Below, piece by piece: positions 18,305 through 26,138 of a DNA stretch of 46,551 nt. The first letter of the stretch is position 1. Every line of letters begins with the position of its first letter. The notes beneath the pieces are model-generated. The model saw nothing but the letters and a program-made list of their open reading frames with translations, was not told the origin of the DNA and made no database searches. The translations under genes and the position numbers were made by a program. The stretch is from Acidobacteriaceae bacterium (GTDB lineage: Bacteria > Acidobacteriota > Terriglobia > Terriglobales > Acidobacteriaceae), in the NCBI GenBank assembly GCA_003142935.1, contig PLOG01000074.1, positions 1-46,551 of the forward strand. The letters are read 5' to 3'.

Positions 18305-19305
18305 TCGTGCATTCATACGGAATTGCCGTAGCACTCTGTGTGCTGACGATGATGTGCTGGGGTTCGCACGCGAACACGCTCAAGATGGAGCCGCGCTCCT
18401 ATGGATTCCCGCTGTACTACTGGGATCAGGCGATCGGCTACTTGCTCCTGCCTCTGCTTGTCGGCGTCACGTTCGGGTCGTTTGGCACCGGGGGCAGATC
18501 CCTGCTGAACGATCTGGCGCAAGGGAGCCTGAGCAGCTATGAATGGGCCATTTTGGGTGGGTTTGTCTTCAATCTGGCCAACATCCTCTTTGTATCCGCC
18601 ATCGACGTCGCGGGGATGGCAGTGGCCTTCCCAATCGGTATTGGAATCGCCCTCGTCGAGGGTGTCGTCATCAACTACATTGCCCTGCCCAAAGGCAATC
18701 CAGTACTGATCTTTACTGGCGTTGGGCTGATCACGCTGGCGGTCATCCTGGATGCGCTGGCCTATCGTAACCAGCAAGGCAATGGAAGGGCACCGGGCGA
18801 ACTCACTAAAGGAGTGTCTCTGGCCGTGGTGGGCGGCATTCTGATGGGTTTGTTTTACTATCTTGTGCAGAGGTCGATATCCATCGACTACGCCCACCTC
18901 GATCGGAATAAGTTCGGACCTTACGCCGCTGTGTTGGTGTTTTCAGCGGGATCCTTTGTCTCAAATCTGGTTTTCACCAGCTATCTGATGTCTCATCCTT
19001 TCAAGGGATCCACGGTCAAGTACTCCGACTACTTCCGCAAGAACACGGTCAAGTATCACCTGATCGGGATATTGGGCGGATTGATCAACGGTACCGGCAT
19101 AACGTCCAATTTCATTGCCTCGAAGGCCGCTAGCCCCGCCATTGCGTACGGACTCGGGCAGGGCGGGACAATGATCGCGGCTATTTGGGGCGTCTTTGTG
19201 TGGAAGGAATTCAAAGGCGCGTCCTATGTGACTCGAGCCATGATTGCTGCCATGTTTGTGCTCTTCCTGGCGGGATTGGTCCTGCTGGTCACGGCAATGT
19301 TGTAA
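18298..19305 (+). CDS. GRP/RhaT-type sugar permease, 10 membrane segments
   Basis: 335 residues starting with GTG 18298 inside the end of the epimerase gene, so translation is coupled. The protein is hydrophobic throughout with about ten predicted helices (ALCVLTMMCWGSHANTLK, FNLANILFVSAIDVAGMAVA, LAVVGGILMGLFYYLVQ, MIAAMFVLFLAGLVLLV). It resembles GlcU/RhaT drug/metabolite-superfamily sugar transporters, with the early tryptophan-glycine-serine and the duplicated 5+5 helix layout. Expected role: proton-driven entry of the free monosaccharide through the inner membrane. Here it takes the place of the AlsBAC ABC transporter of E. coli. Confidence 0.88.
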   Translation: MVIVHSYGIAVALCVLTMMCWGSHANTLKMEPRSYGFPLYYWDQAIGYLLLPLLVGVTFGSFGTGGRSLLNDLAQGSLSSYEWAILGGFVFNLANILFVSAIDVAGMAVAFPIGIGIALVEGVVINYIALPKGNPVLIFTGVGLITLAVILDALAYRNQQGNGRAPGELTKGVSLAVVGGILMGLFYYLVQRSISIDYAHLDRNKFGPYAAVLVFSAGSFVSNLVFTSYLMSHPFKGSTVKYSDYFRKNTVKYHLIGILGGLINGTGITSNFIASKAASPAIAYGLGQGGTMIAAIWGVFVWKEFKGASYVTRAMIAAMFVLFLAGLVLLVTAML

Positions 19306-19342
19306 AGAAGTGCGGCTTGAAAAACGGGAACAAGAGAACAAT

Positions 19343-19789
19343 ATGATCGCTATCGGTTCAGATCACGCGGCATTCGGATTCAAGGAAGAGATCAAGGCCT
19401 ACCTGATCGCAAAAAATTGCGAGATTCATGATTTTGGCACGTTTGGACCGGAACGTGTCGACTATTGCGACCTCGGCTTTCGGGTGGGAGAAGCGGTAGC
19501 CCGAGGCGAATGCGAAAAGGGTTTGGTATTTTGCGGGACGGGTGTCGGCATCTCAATTAGCGCAAACAAAGTGAGGGGCATAAGAGCGGTTGTGTGCAGC
19601 GAACCCTACTCCGCAAAGCTTTCCCGTGAACACAACGACACAAACATTCTTGCCCTTGGCTCGCGAGTTGTAGGGATCGAGTTGGCCAAAATGATCATCG
19701 ACGTTTGGCTGAACACAGAGTTTGAGGCAGGCAGGCACACAACCCGAATCGAGAAGATCGCATGCTATGAACAACAAAGTGAGAAGTAG
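19343..19789 (+). CDS. RpiB/LacAB-family sugar-phosphate isomerase
   Basis: 148 residues from ATG 19343. The family opening MIAIGSDHAAFGFKEEIKAY contains Asp7 and His8. The catalytic base Cys64 sits in VFCGTGVGISISANK, and CSEPYSAKLSREHNDTNILA-LG carries the phosphate-binding region. RpiB interconverts ribose and ribulose 5-phosphates and also allose and allulose 6-phosphates, which is its role in D-allose growth of E. coli. It lies 37 bp after the transporter gene in the same operon. Isomerisation of allose 6-phosphate is inferred from the neighbours, not from residues. Confidence 0.9.
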   Translation: MIAIGSDHAAFGFKEEIKAYLIAKNCEIHDFGTFGPERVDYCDLGFRVGEAVARGECEKGLVFCGTGVGISISANKVRGIRAVVCSEPYSAKLSREHNDTNILALGSRVVGIELAKMIIDVWLNTEFEAGRHTTRIEKIACYEQQSEK

Positions 19790-19868
19790 GACGAAGTGAC
19801 ACTGCCTGTAACGTATTTATTCGCCTAAGCGTGAACCTGCTTGAGAGTAATCATTTAGGAGTAATTCG

Positions 19869-20873
19869 GTGCTTAATGTCGGCGTGGATGTTGGCGGGAC
19901 AAATATCAAATTCGGAGTCATCGACGAAAATGGTGAGATCTTGCTGCAGGAGACGATAAAGACTGAGCCTGGTCGCGGCAGCCGGGCGATTGTCATGTCC
20001 ATCATTCAAGGCGTTGGCGCGATTCTGGCAAGAACCTCATTAAGGCATGAGGACGTCACAAGCATCGGTATTGGCATACCCGGCACGGTGGATTCTAAGA
20101 ATGGTGTGGTGGTTTATGCTCCCAATCTCTTTTGGCGAAATGTAGAGATTGTCAAGGACATTCGGGAAGCCTTCAACGTCCCCACTTACATTGTGCAGGA
20201 TACGCGCGCGGCCGCCTGGGCCGAGTATCTGATCGGCGCAGGCAAGGGGCTTCGCAGCGTAGCCAGTGTGACGATCGGAACAGGTATTGGCTGTGGCATG
20301 GTATTTGACGGGAAGATCTTCCACGGTGCCCTGAACACCGCTGGAGAGTTTGGCCATCAAATTATCGACCTCGATGGTAATCTTTGCAATTGTGGCCGTC
20401 GCGGCTGCCTGGAAGCATACGCCGGCGGTTTGGCGATTGTGCGGGATGCAAAGAAGAGAATCCCCGGAATCCATAAACTCTTGCACACGAACCCTTCCAC
20501 AGTTGGAGTCCACGATGTGTACCAATTGGCACAAGAAGGAAATGCGCAAGCACGCGAACTGACAGACAACGTGGTGAAGTACATCGGGATGGGGCTCGTC
20601 AATCTCATCAACATAACCAGCGTGGACCTAATCAGCATAAGTGGCGGCATCAGTAATGCTCCATCCGAGTTGTTGTTGGATCCGCTGATTGACTTCGTTC
20701 GAAACAGAGCCTACGAATCTGTAGCCGATCAGGTTCGCATTTGCAGGTCGGACCTAAGCGAAGATGCGCCATTGATTGGAGCGGCATTGCTCTTTCGGGA
20801 GACTTCGGATCAGACCGACAGCGCGCTTGCTGTATCCCCAGGAGTCGGCAGCCAGGCGAGCCAGAGCAGCTGA
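19869..20873 (+). CDS. ROK-family sugar kinase (allokinase/glucokinase-like)
   Basis: 334 residues from GTG 19869, six bases after TTAGGAG. No DNA-binding domain is present, so it is an enzyme rather than an NagC-type repressor. The ATP loop is VGVDVGGTNIKFGVI, the catalytic Asp lies in VQDTRAAAWAE, the sugar-binding EFGH motif is GEFGHQII, and the zinc-binding ROK signature is CNCGRRGCLEAYAGG. These kinases phosphorylate glucose, allose, fructose or amino sugars at C6 or C1. As last gene of an epimerase-permease-RpiB operon it fits AlsK, phosphorylating the imported hexose. The C-terminal 25 residues are polar and probably disordered. Confidence 0.9.
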   Translation: MLNVGVDVGGTNIKFGVIDENGEILLQETIKTEPGRGSRAIVMSIIQGVGAILARTSLRHEDVTSIGIGIPGTVDSKNGVVVYAPNLFWRNVEIVKDIREAFNVPTYIVQDTRAAAWAEYLIGAGKGLRSVASVTIGTGIGCGMVFDGKIFHGALNTAGEFGHQIIDLDGNLCNCGRRGCLEAYAGGLAIVRDAKKRIPGIHKLLHTNPSTVGVHDVYQLAQEGNAQARELTDNVVKYIGMGLVNLINITSVDLISISGGISNAPSELLLDPLIDFVRNRAYESVADQVRICRSDLSEDAPLIGAALLFRETSDQTDSALAVSPGVGSQASQSS

Positions 20874-21042
20874 GACACGAACGGATATGTATGCGGTGGC
20901 GAAGCAACGTGAGGGGTTAACTCCTGCAAATCTTACATTGTGATGTCCGGATCCCTGTCAACGCGGGATACATACGGTCAGACCGGCGCTAGAGCATATT
21001 CAGCGATACTATGAGGCTGCTCTGCGTTTCTTCGCGGTGCAT

Positions 21043-21150
21043 ATGCCGCGACCTTACGATAACGATTTGCGACGAATGTTTTTGGCTGCTTATGCGGCGG
21101 GCAAAGGCACGCAGGCAGAACTGGCCTTGGTGTTTGGTGTCAGTGTGGGG
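21043..21150 (+). pseudogene. IS630-type transposase N-terminal remnant
   Basis: The frame reads MPRPYDNDLRRMFLAAYAAG then KGTQAELALVFGVSVG, the helix-turn-helix that starts IS630/Tc1-type transposases. At about 21150 the homology ends within a run of eight G and the frame continues into sequence that belongs to an IS66 fragment on the other strand. Between 20874 and 21042 I see no gene. Confidence 0.65.
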
Positions 21151-21199
21151 GGGCAGAGAAGTTCTGCCGACAACAGCGCTGGAGCGGCCAACCAGAACG

Positions 21200-21346
21200 C
21201 ATCGAGCTCATACCATGCTGCCGAGCCAGCGAAGCCACAAACAAACCTGACGATAACGCCTGCTCCACAATCCGCCGCTTTTCTTCAGTCGTCCAATGCC
21301 GCCGACGTTCAGATGCGCTCTTTACATCCTCGACATCCCCATCCAT
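21200..21346 (-). pseudogene. IS66-type accessory protein (TnpA) N-terminal remnant
   Basis: From an ATG at 21346 the - strand reads ASERRRHWTTEEKRRIVEQA followed by LSSGLFVASLARQHGM. R-R-WTxEEKRRIVEExL...VARxHGVNxNQVF is the HTH start of IS66 OrfA. After the His-Gly-Met the sequence loses homology and joins the IS630 fragment head to tail. It is non-functional. The 21380-21524 stretch is empty apart from the end of the GH1 gene. Confidence 0.65.
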
Positions 21347-21524
21347 CAAAGCCCCTCCGCGGCCACATCGTGGCCACAAGTTGAGCTTGACTCCTCAGCA
21401 GCGCCATGACAAGGCGGCCAGAGAATCACGCTTACCAATACCTAAAGATGGATTCCCTGACTGGTGGTGCGGATTCAAAGGGACCGGATTCAGCGCCGGC
21501 GCGGTGCGGCCGTGCGCGCGCGGC

Positions 21525-22976
21525 TCAGCCGATGGCGTTCTCCTTAATGACGCTCCGGTAGAAATCGAATGAGAGCTTAGGCGTGCGCGTTTCAGTTTTG
21601 AAGTCCACGTAGGTGATGCCAAAGCGCTGACTGTAGCCCCGGGCCCATTCAAAGTTGTCGAGCAGGCTCCAGAGGAAGTAGCCGCGGACGGGCACACCCT
21701 CGGCGATGCCGCGCTGGAGCTGAAGCAGGTAGTTGCGGAGATACATGATGCGGTCGGAGTCGAGGACGCAGGCGTCGGGACGGAGGACATCGGCGGAGGA
21801 GTAGCCGTTTTCGGTGATGTAGAGGGATTTGACGCCCCAGATGCTGGAGACGAGCTTCGGCGTCCAGTACATGGCCTGTGGATTGATGTAGAGCCAGTCG
21901 GATTCGGCGTGGGGATAGGTAGCTGGCCGAGGAACGAAAAGGTAGCCAGGCGCGGAGTCGGTGGCGACAACTTCGCGGGTGGTGTAGACGTTGATGCCCA
22001 TGAAGTCGACAGGCGTGGAGATGATGCGAAGATCCTCGGGGGTGAAGTGCGGGGCGTCGGGCCCGAGCGCGCGGAGGTACTGTTCGGTGTAGCGGCCTTC
22101 GAGAATCACCGTCGTGTAGGGGGCGTTCTGCTCGCGAAGGGCGACCTCGGCAGCGTGGATGTGCGCCAGATCGGCGATGGCGGGCATCGCGCCGGAGACG
22201 TCTTCGACGAATCCCACAAGGACTGGACGGCGGGCTGCCGCGCGGATGGCCTGAACGGCCAGGCCATGGGCGAGCACGGCGTTGTGGCGGGTCTGCGCGA
22301 GCTCGGCGCGCGGGAGATCGAGACCGGGGGCCATGCCACCTCCGCCATAGCCTCCGTCGATGAACGAATCGAACTCGTTCGTGGTCATCCAGTGCGTGAT
22401 GCGGTCGGAGAGTTGATCGACTGTGTAAGCTGCGTAGTCGGCGAAGGCGTGGCTGGTAGCGCGGTTCGCCCAGCCGCCCTTGTCCTGCAGGGCCTGGGGG
22501 AGATCCCAGTGGAAGAGCGTACAGAAGGGTTCGATGCCAGCGGCCCGTAGCTGGTCGAGAAGGCGCTTGTAGTAATCGAGGCCGCGGGGATTCGGAGCGC
22601 CAGTCCCTTCAGGGAAGACGCGCGGCCAGGCGATGGAGAAGCTGTACACCGTGACGCCGAGCCGCTGCATGAGGGCGACGTCCTCGGGATAGCGGTGGTA
22701 TTCGTCGTCGGCGACGTCGCCGGTCTGGCCGTCGAAGGTCTTGCCGGGCGTGTGCGAGAACGTGTCCCAGATGGAGGGTCCGCGGCCATCGGCGTGGACC
22801 GCGCCTTCCACCTGGTAGGCGGCGGTGGCGGTCCCCCAGCGAAATCCCTGCGGGAAAGCGAAGGGCCGAGCGGCCATAGCGTCAAGATTAGGCATGCTCT
22901 GGGCGCGCAGAGCATCGGGAAGGAGGGGAGCCGCGGTGAGAGCCGCGGCACTCGTGAGGAACGTTCGTCTTTTCAT
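21525..22976 (-). CDS. exported GH1 beta-glucosidase
   Basis: 483 residues with a Tat-like leader (MKRRTFLTSAAALTAAPLLP), unusual because most GH1 enzymes are cytoplasmic. The fold markers are FPQGFRWGTATAAYQVEGA, DGRGPSIWDTFSHTPGKT, YSFSIAWPRVFPEG and TLFHWDLPQALQ. The acid/base is Glu201 in TTNEFDSF (usually NEP) and the nucleophile Glu389 in YITENGYS. The substrate-binding end motif FLWSLLDNFEWARGYSQRFG is intact. Expected action: release of glucose, or another beta-linked hexose, from oligosaccharides or plant glycosides in the periplasm. It is alone on this strand, with its own promoter region at 22977-23081. No regulon A or B operator was found upstream. Confidence 0.93.
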   Translation of the reverse strand: MKRRTFLTSAAALTAAPLLPDALRAQSMPNLDAMAARPFAFPQGFRWGTATAAYQVEGAVHADGRGPSIWDTFSHTPGKTFDGQTGDVADDEYHRYPEDVALMQRLGVTVYSFSIAWPRVFPEGTGAPNPRGLDYYKRLLDQLRAAGIEPFCTLFHWDLPQALQDKGGWANRATSHAFADYAAYTVDQLSDRITHWMTTNEFDSFIDGGYGGGGMAPGLDLPRAELAQTRHNAVLAHGLAVQAIRAAARRPVLVGFVEDVSGAMPAIADLAHIHAAEVALREQNAPYTTVILEGRYTEQYLRALGPDAPHFTPEDLRIISTPVDFMGINVYTTREVVATDSAPGYLFVPRPATYPHAESDWLYINPQAMYWTPKLVSSIWGVKSLYITENGYSSADVLRPDACVLDSDRIMYLRNYLLQLQRGIAEGVPVRGYFLWSLLDNFEWARGYSQRFGITYVDFKTETRTPKLSFDFYRSVIKENAIG

Positions 22977-23081
22977 CCAGAGCCTCGCCGGGAAGCGCTA
23001 CTTACAAGGCGCTTTCCAAAGCAGTAGTGGTTTAGACCAAAGCCTGTACCCTTCACGCAAAATCAAGCTATTCGCCCACTT

Positions 23082-25223
23082 CTACGGCGTTAACTTCAGA
23101 AACGCCGCACCATAGCCAGGCAGCGTGATGGTTATACGGGAGGCCGGCGTGACGCCAACCGCCGACGGGCCCGTGCTGACATTGGTATTTGCATCGATGG
23201 TGAGCAAACTAGCGGCGGAGAAGGGACTGAAGCTGGAGAGATCGACCACCAAGGTGCGCGGATCGCCGTTGCCGTTGTTGTCGTTGGCTGCATGTACCGC
23301 GCGGTCCACGACCATTATATTCACGGTGCCGTTGGCGCCCCTGGTCGCCAGCGTCTCTACCGACGAAGTGTCAGTAGAGGTCAGCTCAAGGATTTGTGGC
23401 CCCGGTGAGGTCGGCGTCGAGCGGTAGATACTCGACAACGCCCCGTCCACCCAGTAACTCAGGTAGGGGCTGCCATTGCTATCCACCTCGCCGTATTGCT
23501 GGTTCCCCGAGTAGTCCCACTGGTAGAGAGCTTGGTTCCCTGCTTTGCCCAACTGCGAGAACACATAGGGCCGCCATGCGGCAAAGAAGGCGCTGGTCCC
23601 GCGCGGGTCGATTACAAACTCTTGGGCGGGATTGCATACGCTCATTCCGTTCGAAGCGGCATTGTCGGCGTTCACATTGTTTTCGGATACCCAGACCGGC
23701 ACACCGGCTAGGTCAGCGCGTTTCTGCAGTTCCTTGTAGACATAACTCACGCTGGCAGCGAACGGGGACACTGCGCCGAACAGGGTCGCATCCGTATACG
23801 TCTGATTACAGCCGCCATAGAGATGGATGGAAACACCATTAACCTGCGTGTTCACTCCCCCAGCATTCACAGGCGCAAGGAATGTAGGCAGGTACAGCAT
23901 CGGATCGCCTGCTCCGCCCGAACTCACCCCGAAGTCGTTAAACTCCAGCGCGGAGATTTTGATGGTTGGGTCCACCGCCAACATCGCGGGAACCACAGTG
24001 TTGTAGATCGTCACATAATCGCTGGCGGTGATCCCACCGCTGTTAAACTCATTCAAGATGCCCCACCAGGTAATGGGCTGGCTGCTGGCCGACTGAAAGT
24101 GCGTTCCGCCCCAATCGAAGCCACCCTTGTTGTAATAGCGCACCAGATTGGCTGCATAAGCCGCAAAGTCGTTCAGGTGGGTGGTTATATCCCCATTGCT
24201 ATCGTACATAAACGTGGGCGCGATAATTTGGAGCAACGGACTCTTGTCTCCCACGGTCAGCACCGGCTGCATCATCTGATCCAGGATGGTGAAATTCCAG
24301 TCGCTGGCATTCCCTGTATCCGCAGACATGGGAATGCCATTAGAGACCGACTGCAAATTGATATGTTGCGGACCGAGCGCATTCAGGGTGGCTTCACGCG
24401 CCGTTGTGTTGGTCCCGAAAAAGTCGTTGTCCCACGACGCCACCTGGATCGAGGTGGACATGAACTGATGGAGTACGCCGTTAACGCCCAGTGTCGTATT
24501 CGTCGCATTCCCCACTTTGGCCACCACTGCGCTCACCAGCGTAAAGCCCTCTGACGCATTCTGGCCGGCCAGGGTCACCGTTACTGTGGGCGCATAGCTG
24601 CCCGCCGAGGCTGAAGTACTGCCGGTAAACGTCAGCGTTCCGGAAGGCCCGCCATTCGCGGCTGCGAATTGCTCCGTGACGCCGGCCGGCAAGCCCCTTA
24701 CGGTGACGCTCGGCGACCCGCTGGGTGCGGTCACTGTAACCGCCACAGGTGCCGCCGTTCCGTCCTGCGGCACAACCACAATCGTGTTGCCAAGAGAAAC
24801 GGCCAGGCTTACCGGAGGCGAAGTGACAGCAACCGACGCGGTTCCGAGGGTCGTAATGTAGTTGCTGTCCCCCGTGTAGCTGGCTGTTAGTGTGTCCGTC
24901 CCAGTCGCTAGGGACCCGGCGGGAATGCTGATCGTGGCGCTGCCGCCGCTGAGAGTTGCCGCTGCGGAGGTGTAGCCGCCGCATGCCAGTGTCACCGAGC
25001 CAGTCGGTATCGGCTTGCCGTTTCCACCGCTCACCGTCGCCGTCACTGATAGTACTTGCGCCGCGGTGATACTCGATGAAGACGGCGTCACTGTCACCGT
25101 CGGCGTCCCCTGCTGCGTGCCCTGCTGTGATGCGGAACCGCCTCTGGATCCGGTTACTGCCAGCACAAATCCAACAGCAGAGATGCGCAGAATCGGGCCA
25201 AGCAATCGAAGTGTGAGTGTCAT
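23082..25223 (-). CDS. secreted clan-A (GH39-like) glycosidase with Ig-like domain
   Basis: 713 residues. The leader LGPILRISAVGFVLAVTG is followed by SRGGSAS; related acidobacterial proteins have a lipobox Cys here, which this one lacks. Residues about 40-130 form a bacterial Ig-like domain (TGSVTLACGGYTSAAATLSG), and a second beta domain follows. The catalytic barrel begins near residue 240. WWGILNEFNSGG gives acid/base Glu392 and VPVWVSENNV the nucleophile Glu514. It is paralogous to the enzyme at 27595. Family assignment to GH39 is tentative; GH30 or an unclassified clan-A group is possible. Its start overlaps by 4 bp the end of a TonB-receptor remnant, and both would be transcribed from regulon promoter P5. 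Confidence 0.78.
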   Translation of the reverse strand: MTLTLRLLGPILRISAVGFVLAVTGSRGGSASQQGTQQGTPTVTVTPSSSSITAAQVLSVTATVSGGNGKPIPTGSVTLACGGYTSAAATLSGGSATISIPAGSLATGTDTLTASYTGDSNYITTLGTASVAVTSPPVSLAVSLGNTIVVVPQDGTAAPVAVTVTAPSGSPSVTVRGLPAGVTEQFAAANGGPSGTLTFTGSTSASAGSYAPTVTVTLAGQNASEGFTLVSAVVAKVGNATNTTLGVNGVLHQFMSTSIQVASWDNDFFGTNTTAREATLNALGPQHINLQSVSNGIPMSADTGNASDWNFTILDQMMQPVLTVGDKSPLLQIIAPTFMYDSNGDITTHLNDFAAYAANLVRYYNKGGFDWGGTHFQSASSQPITWWGILNEFNSGGITASDYVTIYNTVVPAMLAVDPTIKISALEFNDFGVSSGGAGDPMLYLPTFLAPVNAGGVNTQVNGVSIHLYGGCNQTYTDATLFGAVSPFAASVSYVYKELQKRADLAGVPVWVSENNVNADNAASNGMSVCNPAQEFVIDPRGTSAFFAAWRPYVFSQLGKAGNQALYQWDYSGNQQYGEVDSNGSPYLSYWVDGALSSIYRSTPTSPGPQILELTSTDTSSVETLATRGANGTVNIMVVDRAVHAANDNNGNGDPRTLVVDLSSFSPFSAASLLTIDANTNVSTGPSAVGVTPASRITITLPGYGAAFLKLTP

Positions 25224-25600
25224 GAACCGTCCCTCCCCCGAAACGAGCTCATCGTGTCACCTCGTGACTCATAAGCCTTCCGGAAGTTGACGATGCAGGC
25301 CCCGACCGGAAGTTGCTGCAACGAATAGAAACCAAGATTATTCGATACGCTTTTTTTCGATGCTCCGGTCGCCACCTGGGTAGCCATCACCACAACCGAT
25401 GGAATCACCGATCCCGTGGGATCGGTGATTCCATCGGCAATGGTGCCGAGGTCCACCTGTCCGAGCAGGAATGCCGGAAACGTGAACACCAGCAATAGCG
25501 CGATCAAAAGCCGCAAGCAATTGGAACTGCTTGAACTTGTTCCCCCTGCAATATGCAGGAGATCCAGAACTGCGAATCGAATTTTTGTATCATTTTGCAA
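25220..25600 (-). pseudogene. N-terminal remnant of a TonB-dependent receptor
   Basis: 126 codons. A signal-like stretch LRLLIALLLVFTFPAFLLG precedes VDLGTIADGITDPTGSVIPS and NNLGFYSLQQLPVG, the carboxypeptidase-regulatory domain that starts Oar-like receptors. After about 100 residues the frame ends in unrelated RGDTMSSFRGRDGS and a stop that overlaps the ATG of the glycosidase gene. Plug and barrel are entirely missing. It could still give a small exported protein and may couple translation of the glycosidase. Confidence 0.75.
25396..25437. repeat. 42-bp perfect palindrome
   Basis: CCGATGGAATCACCGATCCC (25396-25415) is followed by GT and then its exact reverse complement (25418-25437). It lies in the coding part of the TonB-receptor remnant, where it encodes ADGITDPTGSVIPS. 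A 20-bp perfect stem inside a conserved domain is not expected from the protein sequence alone. Confidence 0.9.
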
Positions 25601-25708
25601 TGCTTCCCTGGCAAAATCCAGATCTGTATGAAGTGAGCGAAATCATTTGCCGTTGCCACTTACCAGGACCTGACCACATCTCATTCGCGCGCACCGCACA
25701 AGGGCCAT

Positions 25709-25765
25709 TGAGACGACTCAAACACGACAGGAGCCAGACTAATCTCTCTCGATTCCATTTGTCAA
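25709..25765 (-). promoter_or_regulatory. regulon A promoter P5 with operator
   Basis: On the - strand TTGACA (25765-25760), 18-nt spacer, TAGTCT (25741-25736), then 15 nt to TGAGTCGTCTCA (25720-25709), an 11/12 match. The -35 start to operator start is 45 nt, as in P1. It directs transcription into the TonB-receptor remnant and the GH39-like gene. Confidence 0.72.
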
Positions 25766-26118
25766 GAATCATTTTGCGAGCTTTTTGCTCAGAAAGTTTT
25801 CTCTGGCCGAGCGACGCAATTGTCCAACGAGAACATGCTTTACAAGGGCCGGTCTCATAAACATATCCGGCCTACTTGCGGCGAATTGGAGATGCTCATC
25901 GCTTTTCCGCTGCCACGGAGGGCAAGCCGTTCGGAACTGACGGGCGAACTGTGAGAGTTGGTGAAGTCGATCCCTCGTCCAGCGCAGTACACGGATCAAG
26001 GCCGTGAAGGCATGACACAGTTTCGCTTCGGTTTCGCCATCTGTATCATTCCGGCAATGTACGGCAGCGAGTCTGATCTCGAACCATGGGCAAACCTTTT
26101 GTTTGATGGGCCTCCGGA
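25766..26118. other. intergenic stretch, no gene seen
   Basis: No frame on either strand gives recognisable protein. Short open frames here have no ribosome sites and no family resemblance. Confidence 0.4.
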
Positions 26119-26124
26119 TATACA
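26119..26124 (+). promoter_or_regulatory. -10 box of the LacI-A gene
   Basis: TATACA ends 14 bases before the ATG at 26139, with TTGTTT about 20 bases upstream as a possible -35. Transcription would start around 26131, leaving some 8 leader bases and no Shine-Dalgarno sequence. No regulon A operator is visible here, so autoregulation is not supported. Confidence 0.4.
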
Positions 26125-26138
26125 GTAATCTCTAAATT

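Noticed and set aside
21037..21384. 115-codon frame read as one gene
   Set aside because: Only the first 36 residues match an IS630 transposase; the rest is antisense IS66 debris.
21909..22550. 213-codon + strand frame
   Set aside because: Antisense to the GH1 gene, caused by its high-GC codon use.
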